NCBI GenBank assembly: GCA_029939385.1
Contig: JAOZSZ010000050.1
Location: 1-8,537, forward strand
Source of the DNA: Pontiella sp.
GTDB taxonomy: Bacteria; Verrucomicrobiota; Kiritimatiellia; Kiritimatiellales; Pontiellaceae
DNA length: 8,537 nt
Direction: 5' to 3'
The notes under the pieces are model-generated. The model was not told the origin of the DNA. It saw only the letters and a program-made list of their open reading frames with translations, and ran no database searches. Shown in pieces: positions 5,439 through 8,537 of the stretch. The position numbers and the translations under genes are program-made. Positions within the stretch are counted from its first letter, which is position 1; each line of letters begins with the position of its first letter.

Positions 5439-6866
5439 CTAATAGCGATAATGCTCAGGCTTGAAGGGGCCATACTGGGGGATCCCCAAATATTTCGCCT
5501 GCTTCTTCGATAACGTCTCGAGTTTAACTCCAATCTTTTCAAGATGAAGACGGGCGACCTCTTCATCCAAAATCTTCGGTAACGTATAAACTCCAATCGG
5601 ATACTTGCCCGGATTGCAATAGAGCTCCATCTGAGCGAGCACCTGATTCGTGAAACTATTACTCATTACAAAACTCGGATGCCCCGTGGCACAACCCAAA
5701 TTCACCAGGCGACCTTCCGCGAGAAGAAGAATACTGCTTCCATTCGGATACGTAATCATATCAACCTGAGGCTTAATATTGGTCCACTTATATTTCCGCA
5801 TCTTTTCCACCTGAATCTCGGAATCAAAGTGGCCAATATTACAGACGATCGCCATATCCTTCATCTTTTTCATATAGCGTTCGGTGATCACATCACAACA
5901 ACCGGTGGTACTCACAAACACATCGCCGATCAGACAGGCATCCTCCATGTTCATCACTTCATAGCCTTCCATCGCGGCCTGCAATGCGCAAATTGGATCG
6001 ATCTCCGTAATCACCACACGAGCACCTTGTCCCTGTAGGGATTGAGCAGAACCCTTACCCACATCACCATACCCCGCCACTACGGCTATTTTGCCGGAGA
6101 GCATCACATCGGTCGCACGCATAATGCTATCCACGAGGGAGTGGCGACATCCATAGAGATTATCAAATTTTGATTTAGTGACCGAATCATTCACATTAAA
6201 GGCGGGAAAGAGGAGTTCTCCTTTCGCCGCTAGTTGATAAAGGCGATGAACGCCCGTCGTGGTTTCTTCGCTAACCCCCATAATATTCTTTGCGATGCGC
6301 GAAAAACGGGTCGGGTCTTTTTTAAGTGCTTTCTTCAGCTGAGCAAAAAGAACGCCCTCCTCGATGCTCTCTGGTTTCCGGTCCAAGACGGCTGGATTTT
6401 TTTCGGCCTTCACGCCCAACTGAACAAACATGGTGGCATCGCCACCATCGTCAAGAATCAGGTTGGGGCCCGTTCCATTGCCCCAGTCAAGAATACGATC
6501 CGTATATTCCCAATATTCCTTAAGCGATTCGCCTTTGACTGCAAATACCGGAGTGCCGGTCTTCGCAATAGCCGCGGCCGCGTGATCTTGTGTCGAAAAA
6601 ATATTACAGCTTGCCCAACGGACCTTTGCACCGAGAATCTGCAAGGTTTCAATCAACATGGCGGTTTGAATGGTCATGTGCAACGACCCCGTGATCCGTG
6701 CGCCTTTGAGCGGCTTTTCTTTCCCATATTTTTCGCGTAGCGCCATCAGCCCCGGCATTTCATATTCTGCCAGAGCCATCTCCTTTCGGCCAAATTCAGC
6801 TAACGAGAGATCCGCAATCACATAGTCTTTTACTTTTTTCTTTGTCGTCTTCTTTTTTCCAGCCAT
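5439..6866 (-). CDS. ahcY: S-adenosylhomocysteine hydrolase
   Basis: This NAD-dependent cytosolic enzyme splits S-adenosylhomocysteine (SAH) into homocysteine and adenosine, removing the inhibitor left by SAM-dependent methylation. The 475-residue protein has the family signatures: SLHMTIQTA (61-69, with the active-site His63), the substrate-site LILDDGGD (136-143), [11 protein letters not shown] (197-207), the catalytic KSKFDN (K231, D235, N236) and C240. It also has the NAD-binding GYGDVGKG (265-272) and the C-terminal KPEHYRY, which reaches into the partner subunit. An insert around 152-192 marks the longer bacterial/plant-type enzyme. A lysine-rich tail (residues 1-13) precedes the core. 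AAAGGAG lies six bases before the ATG. The gene starts 22 bases after the ArsR-methyltransferase stop, so the two are very likely one operon controlled by that regulator. Its own terminator follows. Confidence 0.98.
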   Translation of the reverse strand: MAGKKKTTKKKVKDYVIADLSLAEFGRKEMALAEYEMPGLMALREKYGKEKPLKGARITGSLHMTIQTAMLIETLQILGAKVRWASCNIFSTQDHAAAAIAKTGTPVFAVKGESLKEYWEYTDRILDWGNGTGPNLILDDGGDATMFVQLGVKAEKNPAVLDRKPESIEEGVLFAQLKKALKKDPTRFSRIAKNIMGVSEETTTGVHRLYQLAAKGELLFPAFNVNDSVTKSKFDNLYGCRHSLVDSIMRATDVMLSGKIAVVAGYGDVGKGSAQSLQGQGARVVITEIDPICALQAAMEGYEVMNMEDACLIGDVFVSTTGCCDVITERYMKKMKDMAIVCNIGHFDSEIQVEKMRKYKWTNIKPQVDMITYPNGSSILLLAEGRLVNLGCATGHPSFVMSNSFTNQVLAQMELYCNPGKYPIGVYTLPKILDEEVARLHLEKIGVKLETLSKKQAKYLGIPQYGPFKPEHYRY

Positions 6867-6888
6867 TAGAAACTCCTTTATTTTTAAA

Positions 6889-7812
6889 TTATTCCTTAGT
6901 CCCCACGACCATTAAAACAGAAAGATCAGGGGTTGAGCCCGATAATGAATCCAGGACCAAGGGCTTAAGTCCTGCATTCTGAAACCATTCACGAATTTCA
7001 AGAGGATCAAAACCCAGCCATTGATCGGCCCATTCCTCTCTTGCCCATTCATGCTCATGCCGAACAAGATCGAGAATGATCAATTGCCCGCCGAGTTTTA
7101 ATCCATGTGCCGCCGAACGAATGACCTCCTCTGGATTCGAAGCATGGTGTAGCGCTTGGCTTAGAAAGATGGCATCAAACCGTTCGGCCTCCAGATCAAG
7201 ATTTTCAAGAAGGCCAACCTGACACATCAATCGATCCGCAACGCCCTGCTCTAGTGCCTTCTCTTTAACCAATCGAAGCATTTTCTCCGACTGATCGAAG
7301 GCCACCACACGGGCCGCAAAACGAGCCAGCAAAAGAGAGAGAAACCCTTCTCCACAACCTAAATCCGCCACCGTTTTCCCAGAGAATCCAGCCGCAAGTC
7401 CCGCGGCTAACGCCTGCCATCCCCCACCGGGCTCGGTTAAGGAACCATAGCGCCCAGCAATCTCATCAAAAAATTTCCGGCTCTTTTTACGCCGAAGATC
7501 CAGCACTCGCTCCACCGATGCCGCATCGCGATTCGCCACGGAGATCTCTTTCAACCGATCATTGAGAATTTGTGCAAAGGCGGCATCACGAAAAAGTAAA
7601 CCCCGGTTGTAATAAACGGAAGTGCCATCGCGCCGCGAGGCCACCAGACCGGCTTCACGCATGGGCTTCAAATGGCGACTTACAGTTGATTGCGGCATTC
7701 CCAAAGCCTGAACAAGCTCCGCAACGGAAAGTTCAGCCTGATCGACCGCCCGTAAAATCCGTAATCGTCCCTCATCTGCAAGGGCTTTAAAAATATCAAG
7801 AATATCACTCAT
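6889..7812 (-). CDS. ArsR-type regulator fused to SAM methyltransferase, SahR-like
   Basis: This 307-residue protein joins two domains. Residues 1-90 are an ArsR-type winged helix ([20 protein letters not shown], 29-48; wing around [10 protein letters not shown], 61-70). Residues about 105-305 are a class I SAM methyltransferase with motif [10 protein letters not shown] (148-156), acidic D173 after strand 2, motif [14 protein letters not shown] (212-223) and motif [15 protein letters not shown] (238-249). The metal-binding cysteine motif of arsenic or cadmium sensors is absent. Its place just upstream of ahcY matches SahR, the ArsR-family regulator known in Proteobacteria (for example Desulfovibrio) that senses SAH and represses SAM-cycle genes. 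The methyltransferase fold would offer an SAH/SAM pocket. A perfect inverted repeat over its own promoter supports autoregulation. No strong ribosome site is seen. Whether the domain still methylates anything is unknown. Confidence 0.88.
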   Translation of the reverse strand: MSDILDIFKALADEGRLRILRAVDQAELSVAELVQALGMPQSTVSRHLKPMREAGLVASRRDGTSVYYNRGLLFRDAAFAQILNDRLKEISVANRDAASVERVLDLRRKKSRKFFDEIAGRYGSLTEPGGGWQALAAGLAAGFSGKTVADLGCGEGFLSLLLARFAARVVAFDQSEKMLRLVKEKALEQGVADRLMCQVGLLENLDLEAERFDAIFLSQALHHASNPEEVIRSAAHGLKLGGQLIILDLVRHEHEWAREEWADQWLGFDPLEIREWFQNAGLKPLVLDSLSGSTPDLSVLMVVGTKE

Positions 7813-7820
7813 TATCCATA

Positions 7821-7838
7821 TATCCGAATTTCCGGATA
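7821..7838. promoter_or_regulatory. Candidate SahR-like operator
   Basis: TATCCG (7821-7826) and CGGATA (7833-7838) are a perfect inverted repeat with a 6-base spacer, a usual layout for ArsR-family dimers. It overlaps the -10 hexamer and likely start site of the regulator-ahcY promoter and ends nine bases before the ATG. A nearby TTATCC at 7812-7817 may be an extra half-site. The symmetry is seen directly; binding by the adjacent regulator is inferred. Confidence 0.6.
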
Positions 7839-7864
7839 AAAGGCTATTTCTCCCACCCTGTCAA
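7836..7864 (-). promoter_or_regulatory. Sigma70-type promoter of regulator-ahcY operon
   Basis: On the minus strand a consensus TTGACA (7864-7859), 17-base spacer and TTTTAT (7841-7836; 4/6) form a good promoter. Transcription would start near 7829, giving a leader of only about 17 bases before the ATG at 7812. The -10 element overlaps the candidate operator. No SAH or SAM riboswitch could fit in so short a leader. Confidence 0.6.
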
Positions 7865-7905
7865 CGTTCTTGAATGGAAATCGAAGCTTTGCACTTGTTT
7901 TTACC

Positions 7906-7922
7906 CCCACAACCCACAACCC
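7906..7922. repeat. Short 7-base tandem repeat upstream of M50 gene
   Basis: CCCACAA occurs twice in tandem (7906-7912 and 7913-7919), followed by CCC. It lies between the divergent regulator and protease genes. It is small and may be chance; no function is evident. Confidence 0.35.
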
Positions 7923-7954
7923 TGTTCGTCTTATCTACATGCAAGGTTTGCTTT

Positions 7955-8537
7955 ATGAAAATACTTAATCATGCGCTTTCAATCGGTTCGATTTGGGGAA
8001 TTCCCATTCGATTACATATTTCGCTATTGATCGTCATCGCCTTACTTTCCATATTTTCCGGAGCGGGGCTACTCACCATCCTGATTTTAGCCGTTGGAAT
8101 CTTTGGAAGTGTGGCCTTGCACGAATTGGGGCATTCCATGGTGGCCCGTGCGAAAGGGGGATATATTCACGAAATTGTTCTCTATCCAATTGGGGGCGCT
8201 GCAAAAATATCCAACCTTCCCAAACGGCCATTAGATGAAATTATGGTCGCTCTAGCGGGCCCTGCGGTCAGCTTAATCCTAGCTTTGATCTTCAGCCAAA
8301 TCGAACGGCTTGCCTTTCTGGGTTATTTGAATAAGATGCTGTTTCTCTTTAATCTCCTTCCCGTTTTCCCGATGGATGGAGGGCGCGTTCTCCGCGCCAT
8401 TCTAACCATCAAAAAAGGGCGACTCGAAGCCACCCGTACCGCCGCAACCATTGGGAAATATTTCTGTGGTCTGTTTGTTTGGATTGGGCTATTCGGTCTG
8501 CCGCTCCGATTTTTAGGCTTCATCGGCCCCTTCGAGC
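7955..8537 (+). CDS. Site-2 protease family (M50) intramembrane metalloprotease, 3' truncated by window
   Basis: The frame from ATG 7955 is open to the right edge, giving the first 194 residues. M50/site-2 proteases are zinc enzymes that cut transmembrane segments, often releasing anti-sigma factors. The zinc motif HELGH is at 56-60 and the third-ligand motif NLLPVFPMDGGR at 133-144 (D141). Hydrophobic helices lie at about 20-33, 36-57, 93-114, 124-138 and 168-190. YPIGG (77-81) and AGP (101-103) are as in SpoIVFB/Rip3-like members, many of which carry C-terminal CBS domains; any such domain would lie beyond the window. AAGG (7943-7946) lies eight bases before the ATG. The gene is divergent from the regulator-ahcY operon across 142 bases. 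No substrate gene is visible and no clear promoter was found. Confidence 0.92.
   Translation, partial: MKILNHALSIGSIWGIPIRLHISLLIVIALLSIFSGAGLLTILILAVGIFGSVALHELGHSMVARAKGGYIHEIVLYPIGGAAKISNLPKRPLDEIMVALAGPAVSLILALIFSQIERLAFLGYLNKMLFLFNLLPVFPMDGGRVLRAILTIKKGRLEATRTAATIGKYFCGLFVWIGLFGLPLRFLGFIGPFE

Noticed and set aside
5679..6038. 119-codon plus-strand open frame opposite ahcY, His/Ile-rich
   Set aside because: Shadow of the ahcY coding strand; the His-rich composition comes from complementing conserved codons.
6234..6740. 168-codon plus-strand open frame opposite ahcY
   Set aside because: It is antisense to a highly conserved enzyme, has no ribosome site or domain, and its composition mirrors the ahcY codons.
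7813..7954. SAH or SAM riboswitch upstream of the ahcY operon
   Set aside because: The predicted leader is only about 17 bases and no conserved riboswitch core is seen.

Overview
This 8.5 kb chromosomal window carries eight protein genes: seven complete or near-complete, plus one cut by the right edge. No tRNA, rRNA, CRISPR array or insertion sequence was seen, and no gene-free stretch exceeds 300 bases. GC content is middling and genes are densely packed on both strands. The low-potential 2[4Fe-4S] ferredoxin, Fur regulator, possible NqrM-like protein and GT/TPR envelope genes suggest a Gram-negative, probably anaerobic bacterium. A member of the Planctomycetes-Verrucomicrobia-Kiritimatiellota-Lentisphaerota group is plausible, but the sequence does not prove this.

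Left block (about 1-4230). A degenerate 7-base tandem repeat lies at the very edge. Three minus-strand genes follow and read toward it: a membrane-anchored TPR protein, a GT-B type glycosyltransferase-like protein, and a ComEC/Rec2-type channel protein that lacks the usual C-terminal metallo-beta-lactamase domain. The first two are 18 bases apart and probably co-transcribed from a good promoter (TTGACA-N17-AATACT) upstream of the TPR gene. ComEC follows after 77 bases that hold a perfect 8-base inverted repeat and may contain its own promoter.

Middle block (about 4230-5370) concerns iron and iron-sulfur functions. A 68-residue membrane protein with four cysteines, resembling the Na+-NQR maturation factor NqrM, converges on a Fur-family regulator with a hairpin between them. 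The fur gene diverges from a small 2[4Fe-4S] ferredoxin. The shared promoter region holds an imperfect 9-5-9 palindrome over the likely fur -10 element. The ferredoxin ends at a strong terminator, which sits back to back with the ahcY terminator.

Right block (about 5384-8537) concerns the S-adenosylmethionine (SAM) cycle. A gene for an ArsR-type DNA-binding domain fused to a SAM-dependent methyltransferase lies 22 bases upstream of ahcY (S-adenosylhomocysteine hydrolase), in the same direction. This matches the SahR-ahcY pairing known from other bacteria. Its promoter (TTGACA-N17-TTTTAT) overlaps a perfect 6-6-6 inverted repeat, the expected place for autoregulation. A site-2 protease family gene diverges from it and runs off the right edge.

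The most distinctive points are the fused regulator with its promoter-overlapping operator, the NqrM-like small protein beside fur, and the truncated ComEC next to a heptamer repeat. I see no wholly new multi-gene system.
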